Of a DNA stretch of 26,544 nt, positions 8,093 through 15,552 are shown in pieces. The stretch is from Betaproteobacteria bacterium (GTDB taxonomy: Bacteria > Pseudomonadota > Gammaproteobacteria > Burkholderiales > Rhodocyclaceae), in contig JAPTVL010000484.1 in NCBI GenBank assembly GCA_028065725.1, forward strand, positions 1 through 26,544. The letters are read 5' to 3'. A program made the translations under genes and the position numbers. How positions within the stretch are numbered: position 1 is the stretch's first letter; every line of letters starts with the position of its first letter. The notes beneath the pieces were generated by a model. That model saw only the letters and a program-made list of their open reading frames with translations, was not told the DNA's origin and made no database searches.

Positions 8093-9270
8093 GCCGCTCG
8101 TGCTGCTCCGCCGTCGGCCACAAGCGGTACGACTCGCTCGTCGACAGGAGCAGCGCAGGGTGTGTGGATCATGTACGAGGACGGCTTGCCAGCGGATAGT
8201 GGATCCGCTGCGCCGACGAACCGTGCCATAGCCCCTTCAAGGTATGACGCGTTCATCTCAACGCAGGCCCAACTCCGGCTGAGCGATTCGGCAACCGCCC
8301 CAGTTACACAGGAGCCACCAAATGGATCGAAAACAAAGTCGCCGGGGTCGGTGGTCATGCGGATGAAGTACTCCGGCAAAGCCGCAGGAAAACGCGCCGG
8401 GTGGATGTCCAAACCCCGCTCTCTGCAGTAGTCCTGATACGTACCGTTTGATTCAGTGTTGGCAATTGCCAGCAAATTAGGGGGGACAGAGCCCCCGTTG
8501 TCCTTACCGAACTTCTCTGAGATTACATGGCCAGAGGGTCGTGTCTTTGCCTGATAACCGTTCTTGAGCAAAGATTTCATTGAATCGCTGTATGGGGCAA
8601 GAACGCGACGATTACTCGCTTTGGGAAAGGGCTTCTTGGAAAGCCACCACACGCAATTGACTGCGTCCTTGGGTCTAACACGCCGAACATTCACCCACTC
8701 TGCGGGTGTTGGAAGCTTCGCCGGATTCCACCAGTAGTGTTCGAGTGCGAGGTGAAAGCCATACTCCTCGCAGAGCATGATCAGCAGTTCGAAGTGATAA
8801 AGAGAACGCGTTGGCGACCCAGGCTTCCACGCACCCCCAATGTCAATAACTAGGCTGCCATCATCTTTCAGGATCTTCCGGAAACCCTCCGCAAATGGGC
8901 GAAACCAGTCGCAGTAGGCGTGCGCATCCTCGTTGCCATAGGACTTCTTGCGGACCAGCCCGAACGGTGGTGACGTCATGATGAGATTGACGCTGCCGGC
9001 TTCCCGGGCATCCATCCAGTCGAGAGAGTCCCCGTTCCACATGGCCCCGTGCTCGGTGCGGTGGTACTCCGTCAGCGGCCTGGTAACGCGTGGAGTGCGA
9101 ATCTTGGGAGTGGCAGACTCAATATCGGCACGTGCGAGTGCTCGCAGATAGTCGCTAAGAGATCTGTGCCCGAGGGCCTTCACCCGGTGTTCGAGTGCGG
9201 CCTTCTCGGCGGCGCTCATGCGAATCGAAGTCGTGGTCTCTCGCGGCTCCGATACAGTGGGTCGAGCCAT
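8089..9270 (-). CDS. Beta-class DNA methyltransferase with RHH-like N-terminus
   Basis: The protein has 393 residues. Motif IV TSPPF is at 99-103 and motif I FDPFGGS lies around 314-320, so the catalytic motif precedes the SAM-binding motif, which defines the beta class (N4-cytosine or N6-adenine). The TSPP form is common in N4-cytosine enzymes. Residues about 12-50 (TTTSIRMSAAEK then SLSDYLRALAR) look like a ribbon-helix-helix domain, which could let the enzyme repress its own promoter. The ATG at 9270 is preferred over an open extension to 9444 because AAGAGGA lies seven bases upstream and the extension is Arg-rich and unnatural. It faces the nuclease gene convergently, with overlapping stops, and is divergent from a possible endonuclease gene. 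Confidence 0.9.
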   Translation of the reverse strand: MARPTVSEPRETTTSIRMSAAEKAALEHRVKALGHRSLSDYLRALARADIESATPKIRTPRVTRPLTEYHRTEHGAMWNGDSLDWMDAREAGSVNLIMTSPPFGLVRKKSYGNEDAHAYCDWFRPFAEGFRKILKDDGSLVIDIGGAWKPGSPTRSLYHFELLIMLCEEYGFHLALEHYWWNPAKLPTPAEWVNVRRVRPKDAVNCVWWLSKKPFPKASNRRVLAPYSDSMKSLLKNGYQAKTRPSGHVISEKFGKDNGGSVPPNLLAIANTESNGTYQDYCRERGLDIHPARFPAALPEYFIRMTTDPGDFVFDPFGGSCVTGAVAESLSRSWACVEMNASYLEGAMARFVGAADPLSAGKPSSYMIHTPCAAPVDERVVPLVADGGAARAA

Positions 9271-9294
9271 GTCTGTTCCTCTTGATCGTGATCG

Positions 9295-9329
9295 GTTTTC
9301 GTAACGCAAAAACCAGCGCTGTTTTCGTA
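9295..9329. promoter_or_regulatory. Repeated GTTTTCGTA boxes between methyltransferase and endonuclease genes
   Basis: GTTTTCGTA occurs at 9295-9303 and 9321-9329, 26 bp apart, within the divergent intergenic region (9271-9501). Between them CAGCGCTG (9314-9321) is a perfect 8-bp palindrome inside a longer imperfect one. The boxes are 25-60 bp upstream of the methyltransferase start. A controller site bound by the methyltransferase N-terminal domain is a reasonable inference. No clear promoter hexamers were identified on either strand. Confidence 0.4.
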
Positions 9330-9501
9330 TTACATGCCGCCATTGTGACTCTGGACTCGGCCTTCGCGCAAGCCCTGAGCGACGGCGGGCCACGGAAAGT
9401 CCGCTGACCTCTGGGCATCGCTCTCGCGCAGCCATCACTCTCAATGTGCGACGATTGGCTCTTCCACAAAAAGCCGACCACTACAGGTCTTGAAGGGAAG
9501 C

Positions 9502-10320
9502 ATGGAGTACACGCCCGCGGCAGTTGCCGCTTCCGCGCTGCAAGAGGTGGCGCCAGCAGACCTCCAGAGGCTGACGGGGCCGGCTCTTGTCCGTCGATTG
9601 CGTCTGATCGCCTTCGATCTAGACAATGGCTGGCTCGACCTAACGGTCGACGGCCTGGACATGCCGCTCACCATTCAGCAGCACCATAGGATGGTCTTTG
9701 GTGGCGAAGGAGTCTCCGCCGTGGACTACCTGAGGCGAGTCCTAGAGCGAGGAGACCTGATTGACTGCGTCGCAGGGCCGACGGAGGCCGGTCGAATCCC
9801 GCTCAGCTTGTTCTGGATACACATCATCTACGTTGGGCAGCCCGGAGACGCCGGCGACTTCTCCAAGAAGGAAGACGGGCTGTTCGCAATGCGAGCCAAA
9901 GCCGGTGAGAAGGCAGAGCGCATCGTGGCGAAGAGGCTCCACCACAGCTTCGGCCACTCATTTCCGCCAGAACTACTCGTCACTCCTGGCTACTTCGAAA
10001 TCCGGTACGACAGGACGAAGAAGCTTCGGAAGCCAGATAGGCGGTGCCTGGTTTGTGGCCTCACGTTTGAAATCAAGAAGCGCAACCGAGATCATCGATT
10101 TCGAGTATCACACAGCGACGGCAGACCCTTCGCCACCGAGAACAAGCCAGACGGATGGCATGCATTTGTATTCCCCGACATGAAGCCAAGGTTCATGTCC
10201 AACAGAGCAATCACCGACGCGATTGCCCGTGGGCTCTTTGATCCTGGATCTGACGAATATGACTCGTGGGCGGACGTTCGGCCTGATGCTGTCGGCGTGT
10301 CTGACCCTCCACATTGCTGA
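9502..10320 (+). CDS. Putative type II restriction endonuclease (PD...EIK motif)
   Basis: The protein has 272 residues and no family I recognise outright. It contains P178-D179 followed by E190-I-K192, a spacing compatible with the PD-(D/E)XK nuclease core. A C182-x2-C185 pair lies in the loop between them, and His-rich and basic residues follow (DHRFRVSHSD). The ATG at 9502 has AAGG five bases upstream; an alternative TTG at 9490 has no ribosome site. The gene is divergent from the methyltransferase across about 230 bp, the usual arrangement of a restriction-modification pair. An alternative is an unrelated hypothetical gene with a chance motif, since no fold can be verified here. Confidence 0.65.
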   Translation: MEYTPAAVAASALQEVAPADLQRLTGPALVRRLRLIAFDLDNGWLDLTVDGLDMPLTIQQHHRMVFGGEGVSAVDYLRRVLERGDLIDCVAGPTEAGRIPLSLFWIHIIYVGQPGDAGDFSKKEDGLFAMRAKAGEKAERIVAKRLHHSFGHSFPPELLVTPGYFEIRYDRTKKLRKPDRRCLVCGLTFEIKKRNRDHRFRVSHSDGRPFATENKPDGWHAFVFPDMKPRFMSNRAITDAIARGLFDPGSDEYDSWADVRPDAVGVSDPPHC

Positions 10321-10362
10321 TCTGTGACCGGGAAAGCACGATGTTCCAAGGCGGTCGCACTC

Positions 10363-10802
10363 TCATATCCCAGCGTTGATAGCCGAGTATTTGGCAATGA
10401 GGTCCACTTCTGCTCTGCGCCTAGCAACAAGCCCGGGAAACACGATTTCGGCATCGTAGACCCATCACCATCGTCGCAATTCGGTGGCTGCACCTTGCCA
10501 ATCGCGCTGATTGACCCGCCGCCGCAGCGTCGCTGATTGGAGGCGCCCCGCGCCGAGCTTGAACGTGAAGTCCACGATGGCCGCGAGCCGCGCCTCGATT
10601 TCGCTGAACAGCACCGGACAGTAGCGCAGCGTGGCGGTCAGCGCGATGGTCAGGTCGTCCGCCAGGTAGCGGTCAGCCTCCGCCTCCGTTATCGGTGGTT
10701 GTTTCGGATCGCAGAGGTGGCCGAAGCCGATGGTCCAGTAGCCGGCTGGGCAGACGTAGGGGTGCGCTCGGCCCGGATCGGCTCTCGGCACTCAATGAAC
10801 CC
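10363..10802 (-). pseudogene. Decayed phage lysozyme (GH24 endolysin) remnant
   Basis: The open middle part (10465-10791) reads as a GH24 lysozyme, with PAGYWTIGFGHLC, the ITEAEADRYLADDL helix and an ELRRW motif. It is broken twice. First, the expected upstream part (FIECREPIR, holding the likely catalytic Glu) is in a different frame, with the shift near 10758-10764. Second, an in-frame TGA at 10465-10467 interrupts the protein, although the same frame continues as WVYDAE then FPGLVARRRAEVDL, the normal lysozyme C-terminus, to a TGA at 10363-10365. A complete lysozyme lies 2 kb away, so this copy is probably a relic of an older phage or of recombination. The active-site N-terminus is not translated with the rest, so it should be inactive. 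Confidence 0.8.
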
Positions 10803-10840
10803 CCCCCTCGAGGCGCTTGGCAAGACCAATGGCCCTTCCT

Positions 10841-11599
10841 TCAGTGCAACTGCGCCGCCGTTCCGCAGCACTTCTTGAACTTCTTCCCGCTGCCGCAAGG
10901 GCACGGATCATTGCGCCCCACTTTCGGATGCGTGCGCTCGATTGTGGTCGCGACCTCTCGTTCCATCACCGCCTGGCGCGTCGGCAGCCAGTATCGATAG
11001 ATCGCCGCCACGGCCGCCGGGATCTGCAGCGTCAGCGCCTCGCGCTGCGCCGGGGTACGGGTGGCCTCATCCAGTTCGCCTTGCGGGTCGTCCGCGCCGA
11101 GCAGCCAGATCGGGCGCAGCACTTCTTGCATCCCGGGGTCGTCGAACAACGGTTGCCAGGCTGTCTGACGCAGCGCGACGCCCTTCATGTAGCCGTAGGT
11201 CCACATCTCGCCATCCACGTACGGGTGCGGATCGTCGGCATACACGGTGGTCTCGAAGCTCGGATCGAAGGTGTCCGGATCGTGATGCAGACTCCACACG
11301 ATGCCGTTGTACTGCCGCACGACGGTTTCGACGATGCGCGAGGCCTGTGCCTCGGACTCGAAGTCCGGCACGCCCTCGGCTGTCGGCCCCCATACTCCGG
11401 GCAACCATTCGCTGCCAGCCACCTCCACCGGGCCCGAGGCGATCGCCGTCAGGTAGCCGTCCAGCATCTCGAGCATCATGACCTCGTCGGATGTGGCGTC
11501 TGATAGCAGGAGCGCTTCGAGTTCGTCGATCTGCTCCTCGGTCGGCGGCGCCATCATGCGCAGAGACTCCGCCGGTGTCAGTTCGGGCAATGGTTTCAT
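10841..11599 (-). CDS. UPF0149 (YecA-like) family protein with SEC-C zinc motif
   Basis: The 252-residue protein has an N-terminal UPF0149/YecA-like domain ([12 protein letters not shown], then EWLPGVWG) and a C-terminal SEC-C metal-binding motif, [17 protein letters not shown], which binds zinc in SecA and many other proteins. The function of the family is not settled. The ATG at 11599 lacks a good ribosome site. An internal ATG at 11557 has GGAG nine bases upstream and would give 238 residues, so the start is ambiguous. It lies 32 bp downstream of the Rz1 stop on the same strand, between the lysis cassette and the lysozyme relic, so it is either a phage-carried accessory gene or a recombination insert. 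It is not a normal lysis component. Confidence 0.85.
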   Translation of the reverse strand: MKPLPELTPAESLRMMAPPTEEQIDELEALLLSDATSDEVMMLEMLDGYLTAIASGPVEVAGSEWLPGVWGPTAEGVPDFESEAQASRIVETVVRQYNGIVWSLHHDPDTFDPSFETTVYADDPHPYVDGEMWTYGYMKGVALRQTAWQPLFDDPGMQEVLRPIWLLGADDPQGELDEATRTPAQREALTLQIPAAVAAIYRYWLPTRQAVMEREVATTIERTHPKVGRNDPCPCGSGKKFKKCCGTAAQLH

Positions 11600-11631
11600 C
11601 ACGGATGCTGGAGGCAAGGCATCGCTCGATG

Positions 11632-11922
11632 CTATCGCACCGGATGCGGCGCGGGTTTTCTCTGCAAGCCGAGAAGTGCCTCCAACTGCTCGACGTAGCC
11701 TTCGAGCATGGCGACGCTGACGACATACGCCCGCATCACCTGCGCCGGACTCGATGTCGCCGAGAGTGCGGCGATCGGCAGCGCCGGGCGTGCCGGCACA
11801 CTTGGCGCCGGACACGGCTGCACGATGGGCACCGGCACGCGCACGAACTGCGTGCGCACCGCGGGCGACGCCGCGCAGCCTGCCAAGGACAACATCGCTA
11901 ACCCAACTGCGGCTGTCCTCAT
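11632..11922 (-). CDS. Rz1: Rz1-like outer-membrane spanin lipoprotein
   Basis: The 96-residue protein starts with a lipoprotein signal (LAMLSLAGC, lipobox Cys16) followed by a Pro-rich segment ([11 protein letters not shown], then PARPALP). This is the usual make-up of an o-spanin that spans from the outer membrane towards the inner-membrane Rz partner to disrupt the outer membrane at lysis. Its ATG overlaps the Rz stop by 4 bases (ATGA). Longer than the smallest Rz1 proteins, it has a helical C-terminal part. Confident on motif and position. Confidence 0.85.
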   Translation of the reverse strand: MRTAAVGLAMLSLAGCAASPAVRTQFVRVPVPIVQPCPAPSVPARPALPIAALSATSSPAQVMRAYVVSVAMLEGYVEQLEALLGLQRKPAPHPVR

Positions 11923-12326
11923 CGTCCCCACCCCCGAGCCAATCCTGCGGCCTGCTCGACTCCCCAGGCCGCAGCGCTTGCACAGGGATTTGGTACGGGC
12001 GCCGCCTCGATCTGCGCCACGCGCTGCGCAGTCGTCGACAGCGCCCGAGCGGCTGCAATCTGTCGCGCTTTCCTCGCTGCCGCCACACGCTCCTGCGCTC
12101 GATGGGCGGCATCCAGCAGGTTCTCCACGCCGAGGTTCTGCGCGGCGATACCTGTGCGCAACTGTGCGATGCTCGCTTGCTGCTTCACCGCAGCCGCCTG
12201 GCACGCCAGAAGCTGCGCCCGCAAATGCTCGATCGCGATCCGCTCCCCCGCGAGGCCCGCGGCAGCCAGGATCACGGGCGCCAACCACCACAGCCGCCGG
12301 ATCAGAATCCACAGCACGCTGCCCAT
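11919..12326 (-). CDS. Rz: Rz-like inner-membrane spanin
   Basis: The 135-residue protein has an N-terminal transmembrane segment ([16 protein letters not shown]) and a long Ala/Gln/Arg-rich helix expected to form a periplasmic coiled coil, the layout of i-spanins. The ATG at 12326 has GGGAG six bases upstream; a TTG two codons earlier is possible. It follows the holin-like gene by 2 bp and overlaps Rz1 by 4. The sequence does not resemble lambda Rz closely, so assignment rests on topology and order. Confidence 0.8.
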   Translation of the reverse strand: MGSVLWILIRRLWWLAPVILAAAGLAGERIAIEHLRAQLLACQAAAVKQQASIAQLRTGIAAQNLGVENLLDAAHRAQERVAAARKARQIAAARALSTTAQRVAQIEAAPVPNPCASAAAWGVEQAAGLARGWGR

Positions 12327-12328
12327 CG

Positions 12329-12532
12329 TCAACTCCCGAGGTGTTTGCTGAAACCCGCACCGGCCAGGAGCGCGCCGATGCCGATGCCGTACTGCTGCAG
12401 ATCAAAGGGCTTGCCCGAGAGCACGGCGTAGACCTCCAGCCCCAGCCCCACCAGGATCGCCAGCGCCCACCAGCAGTAGGCCGGCTCCAGCGTGGCGTTG
12501 TCGTCGCCCGTGATCAACTCCAGTAGCGTCAT
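12329..12532 (-). CDS. Small two-helix membrane protein, probable holin
   Basis: The 67-residue protein has one clear transmembrane helix (YCWWALAILVGLGLEVYAVL) and a second Gly-rich hydrophobic segment (YGIGIGALLAGAGF). A strong GGAGG lies five bases before the ATG at 12532, which overlaps the endolysin stop (ATGA). Size, topology and position between endolysin and Rz suit a holin that lets the endolysin reach the wall; the endolysin has no signal or anchor of its own. No conserved holin family motif is recalled, so it could be an antiholin. Confidence 0.75.
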   Translation of the reverse strand: MTLLELITGDDNATLEPAYCWWALAILVGLGLEVYAVLSGKPFDLQQYGIGIGALLAGAGFSKHLGS

Positions 12533-12975
12533 ACCGTCCTCCCTTCGAACTCCATCTGCTCGGCCAGACGGCGATGTAAAAGCCCGGCCAATACGCGCCC
12601 AGCGTCGTGATCCCACAGCGGGAACTGCGCTGCCGCCGCCGCCAGATTCCCCGCATTGAGATCGCGCAACAGCGTCGAGCGCGCGAAGGCGCCAACTCCG
12701 AGGTTGAACACGAAGTCCGCCAGGGCATCGAACTCGGCCTGTTTGAGCGGCACGTTGACCAGCCGGTTGACCGCGGCGGCAGCTTCCCGGGTGTCCTGCT
12801 CCAGCCAGGCGAGCGCCTGCTCGCGCGTGCAAGTCATGCCCTCCAGCACACCGTGGGTGTGGCCGTAGCCGATCGTCCAGACACCTCCGGTATCCGCATA
12901 GGCTTGCAGCCGGCAGCCTTCGAAGCGTTCGGTCAGCTGCTCACCCGCCTTGCTGTAGGTCATCGGCGGATTCAT
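12529..12975 (-). CDS. Phage endolysin, GH24 lysozyme
   Basis: The 148-residue muramidase cuts the beta-1,4 bond of peptidoglycan. The catalytic pattern E19 (RFEG), D28 (ADTGG) and T34 (WTIGYGHT) matches the Glu-8-Asp-5-Thr spacing of T4 lysozyme. The ALADFVFNLG and GLLHRRLAE regions are typical of the family's C-terminal lobe. No hydrophobic N-terminal anchor is present, so export would depend on the holin. The start at 12975 has GGGAG eight bases upstream and overlaps the preceding stop by 4 bases. Confidence 0.93.
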   Translation of the reverse strand: MNPPMTYSKAGEQLTERFEGCRLQAYADTGGVWTIGYGHTHGVLEGMTCTREQALAWLEQDTREAAAAVNRLVNVPLKQAEFDALADFVFNLGVGAFARSTLLRDLNAGNLAAAAAQFPLWDHDAGRVLAGLLHRRLAEQMEFEGRTV

Positions 12976-13526
12976 CGCGCGTCTCCCTGGTACTGCGGTT
13001 CATGGGCCAGCACCCAGGCCCAGAGCCGATCGAACGCCTGCTTGTAGTAGTCCGCCAGGCCTGGCGAAGCCGTAAAGCACAGATCGTTCATCTGCTGGCT
13101 GGCGCTGGTGGAGTAGTTCCACGATCCATCCTCCACGCCGACCTTGCCGTCAGGCGTCCAGATCACGGTGGCCTTCAGATGCACGATCTGGTGGTGCACG
13201 GGACTCGTGCCGATGAGGAAGTGCTCGCCATCGACGAGCCCTGCCGCGCGAAGACGCTCGATCTGCGGTGCCTCGGCACGTCCCGCCGCCTGGGTGTGAT
13301 CGAAAATCACCTTCACGTCCGCGCTGCACCGATGCGCCTCGATCAGCGCGTCGAAAAACGGTTGCAGGGTGCAGCCGTAGATCATGGTGCGCAGCTTGGC
13401 TCCGGGAGCGGCAGCCCCGGCCAGGAACGCTTCGAAGGCTTTGAGGCCGTCAGCGTAGGGGGTGATGATGCGGGTCTGCTCGGCGGTCTCATGCAGGATG
13501 CCGAGTGCGGCGAGGACTTGGCTCAT
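12972..13526 (-). CDS. Phospholipase D-like domain protein in the lysis operon
   Basis: The 184-residue protein has a single PLD-type signature: H116-x-K118 in VHLKATVIW, then GSWN at 134-137. The canonical HxKx4D motif would have Asp at 123; here it is Trp, so the catalytic site is atypical. PLD-family proteins act as phosphodiesterases, nucleases or phospholipases and often work as dimers when they have one motif. It lies between a small membrane protein and the endolysin with ATGA overlaps on both sides, so it is expressed with lysis genes. Possible roles are membrane attack, exclusion or DNA degradation; none can be picked. Confidence 0.75.
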   Translation of the reverse strand: MSQVLAALGILHETAEQTRIITPYADGLKAFEAFLAGAAAPGAKLRTMIYGCTLQPFFDALIEAHRCSADVKVIFDHTQAAGRAEAPQIERLRAAGLVDGEHFLIGTSPVHHQIVHLKATVIWTPDGKVGVEDGSWNYSTSASQQMNDLCFTASPGLADYYKQAFDRLWAWVLAHEPQYQGDAR

Positions 13527-13777
13527 GGCTTGATCACTCCATGCAGCACACCCCAAATGACCGCCAGGCCGCTGCCGACGACGGACAGCCACATGACGGC
13601 GCGCGCCCCACCCTTGGCGGTAAGAAAGGTCTGCTTCATCTCAGCGAACTCCTCCGACTGCTTCTGGTGGAAGGCTTCGATGTAGCGGGCCAGCAGCCGG
13701 AACTCGGGCGATGGAATCTGATCGATCTCGGCGCGAAGCGCGTCGATCGTGGATTGAGGGGGTTGGGGTTCGGTCAT
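13523..13777 (-). CDS. Small membrane protein with C-terminal transmembrane helix
   Basis: The 84-residue protein has a charged helical N-terminal half (about residues 10-55) and one C-terminal transmembrane segment (WLSVVGSGLAVIWGVLHGV). The ATG at 13777 has AAAGGAG eight bases upstream. Its stop overlaps the next gene's start. The topology is that of some antiholins and class III holins, and it is the first gene of the lysis run, so a second holin or antiholin is possible. Function is inferred from topology and position only. Confidence 0.75.
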   Translation of the reverse strand: MTEPQPPQSTIDALRAEIDQIPSPEFRLLARYIEAFHQKQSEEFAEMKQTFLTAKGGARAVMWLSVVGSGLAVIWGVLHGVIKP

Positions 13778-13807
13778 GGCAAATGCTCCTTTCAATCGAC
13801 CCTTGAT

Positions 13808-13840
13808 AAAAAAATGCCGCCTCGGGTCGCCCCGGGCGGC
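13808..13840 (-). terminator. Intrinsic terminator before the lysis genes
   Basis: On the minus strand a 10-bp GC stem (GCCGCC and CCCG arms, one bulged base, 4-base loop; plus-strand 13816-13840) is followed by TTTTTTT (plus-strand A run 13808-13814). It lies 30 bp before the small membrane protein gene and 20 bp after the preceding stop. It would end transcripts from the tail and maturase genes, so the lysis genes would depend on read-through or antitermination, as no promoter fits in the remaining 30 bp. Confidence 0.85.
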
Positions 13841-13860
13841 AGCCAGTGCAAAGCAGGACG

Positions 13861-14154
13861 TCAGAGGTTCTGCTCGCGCGCCGTCATGGCCCGGTCGCAG
13901 TGCCCCGGATCCAGGCGATCGAGCAACGCGCACAGCAGGCAGCCCCAGCGCGCGGGCCGGGCGTGGGCGGCGCGGCTGCTGATGGTTTGGCCCAGCTTGC
14001 CATTGGCCGCGACGTTGCCCAGGTCGTCGAAACCGATGGCGATCAGCCAGGCGCGCTTGGGGGCGCGGACGATCGCCCAGGCCATGCGCACCAGTGCCAC
14101 GGGGGCGACCAGCCACAGCCCCAGCCAAATCAAGATCAACGGCCAACGCTTCAT
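13861..14154 (-). CDS. Small phage membrane protein with ISSRA motif
   Basis: The 97-residue protein has an N-terminal transmembrane helix (LILIWLGLWLVAPVALV), a FDDLGN segment, the motif TISSRAAHA and a Cys-containing C-terminal part (WGCLLCALLDRLDPGHC). Similar small proteins with an ISSRA motif occur in other tailed phages near lysis genes, as I recall, without established function. AAGGAG lies six bases before the ATG at 14154, which overlaps the radical SAM stop (ATGA). The Cys residues and coupling to the maturase make it one possible partner, weakly. Confidence 0.8.
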   Translation of the reverse strand: MKRWPLILIWLGLWLVAPVALVRMAWAIVRAPKRAWLIAIGFDDLGNVAANGKLGQTISSRAAHARPARWGCLLCALLDRLDPGHCDRAMTAREQNL

Positions 14155-15548
14155 GCAGAACTCCTTACGGGTGACATGGAATGAATCGGAATGACGCGGC
14201 GCACCACGGCGCCAGCGCCTACCCGTGCATCGCTGCCGAAAAGATCCCGGCGCGCATCGGGCAAGGGATCGCCCTCCAGCGCGTCGATGCGTAGCGGCAC
14301 GGTTCCAGTGAGCAGTTCGAACGCCAGGGCGAACACCACCACCGCGTCCGAATACGCCGCGTCGCAACTGGTCTGCCACAGTGGCCCTTCGAGGAACATG
14401 CAAGATCCCCGGCAGATGTGCAGCACCGGGCAGCGCGGGCACTCGGGGCGCCGACTCCAGTGCGTCCCAGAGGCCAGCGCCACGCGCTCGAGCGCGGCCG
14501 CTGTGCCCAGGCGATGGGGCTGCCCATTGGGTGCTACCGTGCCTGCTGCGACGTTCTGGCAGGTCAGGACATTGCCGTGCAGATCGACGGCCAGGTGGTC
14601 GGCGCGGTCCATGCCGCACTTCTGGCCGAGGGATGAGGCCGGGCGGCGATGTGCGATGCTGGCCATGAACGCTTCGACCTTGCCGCGCAGCGCCCCGAAG
14701 TTGCTGGCGCATCCTGCGCGCGCCTCGGCGAAGGCCTGCCGGCGAAACATCGCGTGCTCCGCAGGGCTGCGCAGGCACGCGTGCACACCGGCGTCGTCGT
14801 AGGCGTCGATCCAATGCCCTTCGCCGATCGGCACGTCCGCGTCGCCCGTGAGTGCGACAAAGAACGCTTGGACCTGCGCCCGGCTGGCATTGCCCCGGTG
14901 CAGCATCGCGTTGAAGGAGACGCGCCCCTGCGGCTTGAACCTGCGGTACAAGTCCAGGATGGCCGCGCGGGTGCTCGGCACCTCCAGCGGATCGGGTCCA
15001 CGCGCCGCCTGCCCGGGGCCGTCGTGCGAAATGCCCACCGCAAAGCCCATGCGGTCGAGCCAATCCACCTTGGCCGCATCGAGCAGCGCACCGTTGGTGA
15101 TCACGAGGAAACCGGCGTCCGGATGGCGCTCGCGCAGCGCCTCGGCCAGTGGCTGCAGCAGCTTCCAGTACACCAGCGGCTCACCGCCCCAGAACTCGAA
15201 GGTGGGCGCGCGGTGGATCTCGACGCTCAGCCAAGTCGCAAGCGTCGCCAGGAAGGCGTCGATACGCCCGGCGCCTTCCTGCGCGGGCCGCTGGCTGGCC
15301 TGGTTGCAGTAGCTGCAGGCGTAGTTGCACTGCAGCCCGAGTTGGATCTTGATACGCCGAAATGGCCCGCCTTTGTGCCCGGGCGTATCACGCGAGATGG
15401 CCGACACCGACTGCCATGGCGCGGGTGCCGGAATCTCGAATGGCATCGCCACTGGGCGGCCATCTCCCTGCGTGAGGCTCGATGTGGCGTTGTCGTAGAC
15501 GAAGCGCTGCCGGCCCTGGGGGCCCAGGGCATCGATGACAAAGCGCAT
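14151..15548 (-). CDS. Radical SAM/SPASM peptide maturase
   Basis: The 465-residue enzyme has the radical SAM motif C74-x3-C78-x2-C81 for the SAM-binding iron-sulfur cluster, a GGEP motif in the following strand region (WGGEPLVYW), and a C-terminal SPASM domain. The SPASM cysteines fit the consensus: C311, G-x4-C330, C370-x2-C373-x5-C379-x3-C383 and C395, binding two auxiliary clusters. SPASM enzymes modify peptides or proteins, making thioether or carbon-carbon links, formylglycine or epimers. The first 65 residues could be a small recognition domain; I cannot confirm an RRE fold. It belongs to a run with the Hint-bearing fibre, the SerC-like enzyme and the 266-residue unknown. A candidate target is the Cys/Asn cluster of the fibre, which is inference. 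Confidence 0.93.
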   Translation of the reverse strand: MRFVIDALGPQGRQRFVYDNATSSLTQGDGRPVAMPFEIPAPAPWQSVSAISRDTPGHKGGPFRRIKIQLGLQCNYACSYCNQASQRPAQEGAGRIDAFLATLATWLSVEIHRAPTFEFWGGEPLVYWKLLQPLAEALRERHPDAGFLVITNGALLDAAKVDWLDRMGFAVGISHDGPGQAARGPDPLEVPSTRAAILDLYRRFKPQGRVSFNAMLHRGNASRAQVQAFFVALTGDADVPIGEGHWIDAYDDAGVHACLRSPAEHAMFRRQAFAEARAGCASNFGALRGKVEAFMASIAHRRPASSLGQKCGMDRADHLAVDLHGNVLTCQNVAAGTVAPNGQPHRLGTAAALERVALASGTHWSRRPECPRCPVLHICRGSCMFLEGPLWQTSCDAAYSDAVVVFALAFELLTGTVPLRIDALEGDPLPDARRDLFGSDARVGAGAVVRRVIPIHSMSPVRSSA

Positions 15549-15552
15549 GGGG

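Noticed and set aside
9271..9444. N-terminal extension of the methyltransferase
   Set aside because: The sequence is Arg/Ser-rich and covers the intergenic repeats, while the ATG at 9270 has AAGAGGA at good spacing.
11632..12405. 257-residue minus-strand frame ending in Rz1
   Set aside because: The first 160 residues are an out-of-frame reading of Rz; only the lipoprotein from 11922 is supported.
13861..15063. 400-residue minus-strand frame covering the radical SAM gene
   Set aside because: Only its last 97 residues (from 14154) are a real gene; the rest is a shadow of the maturase frame.
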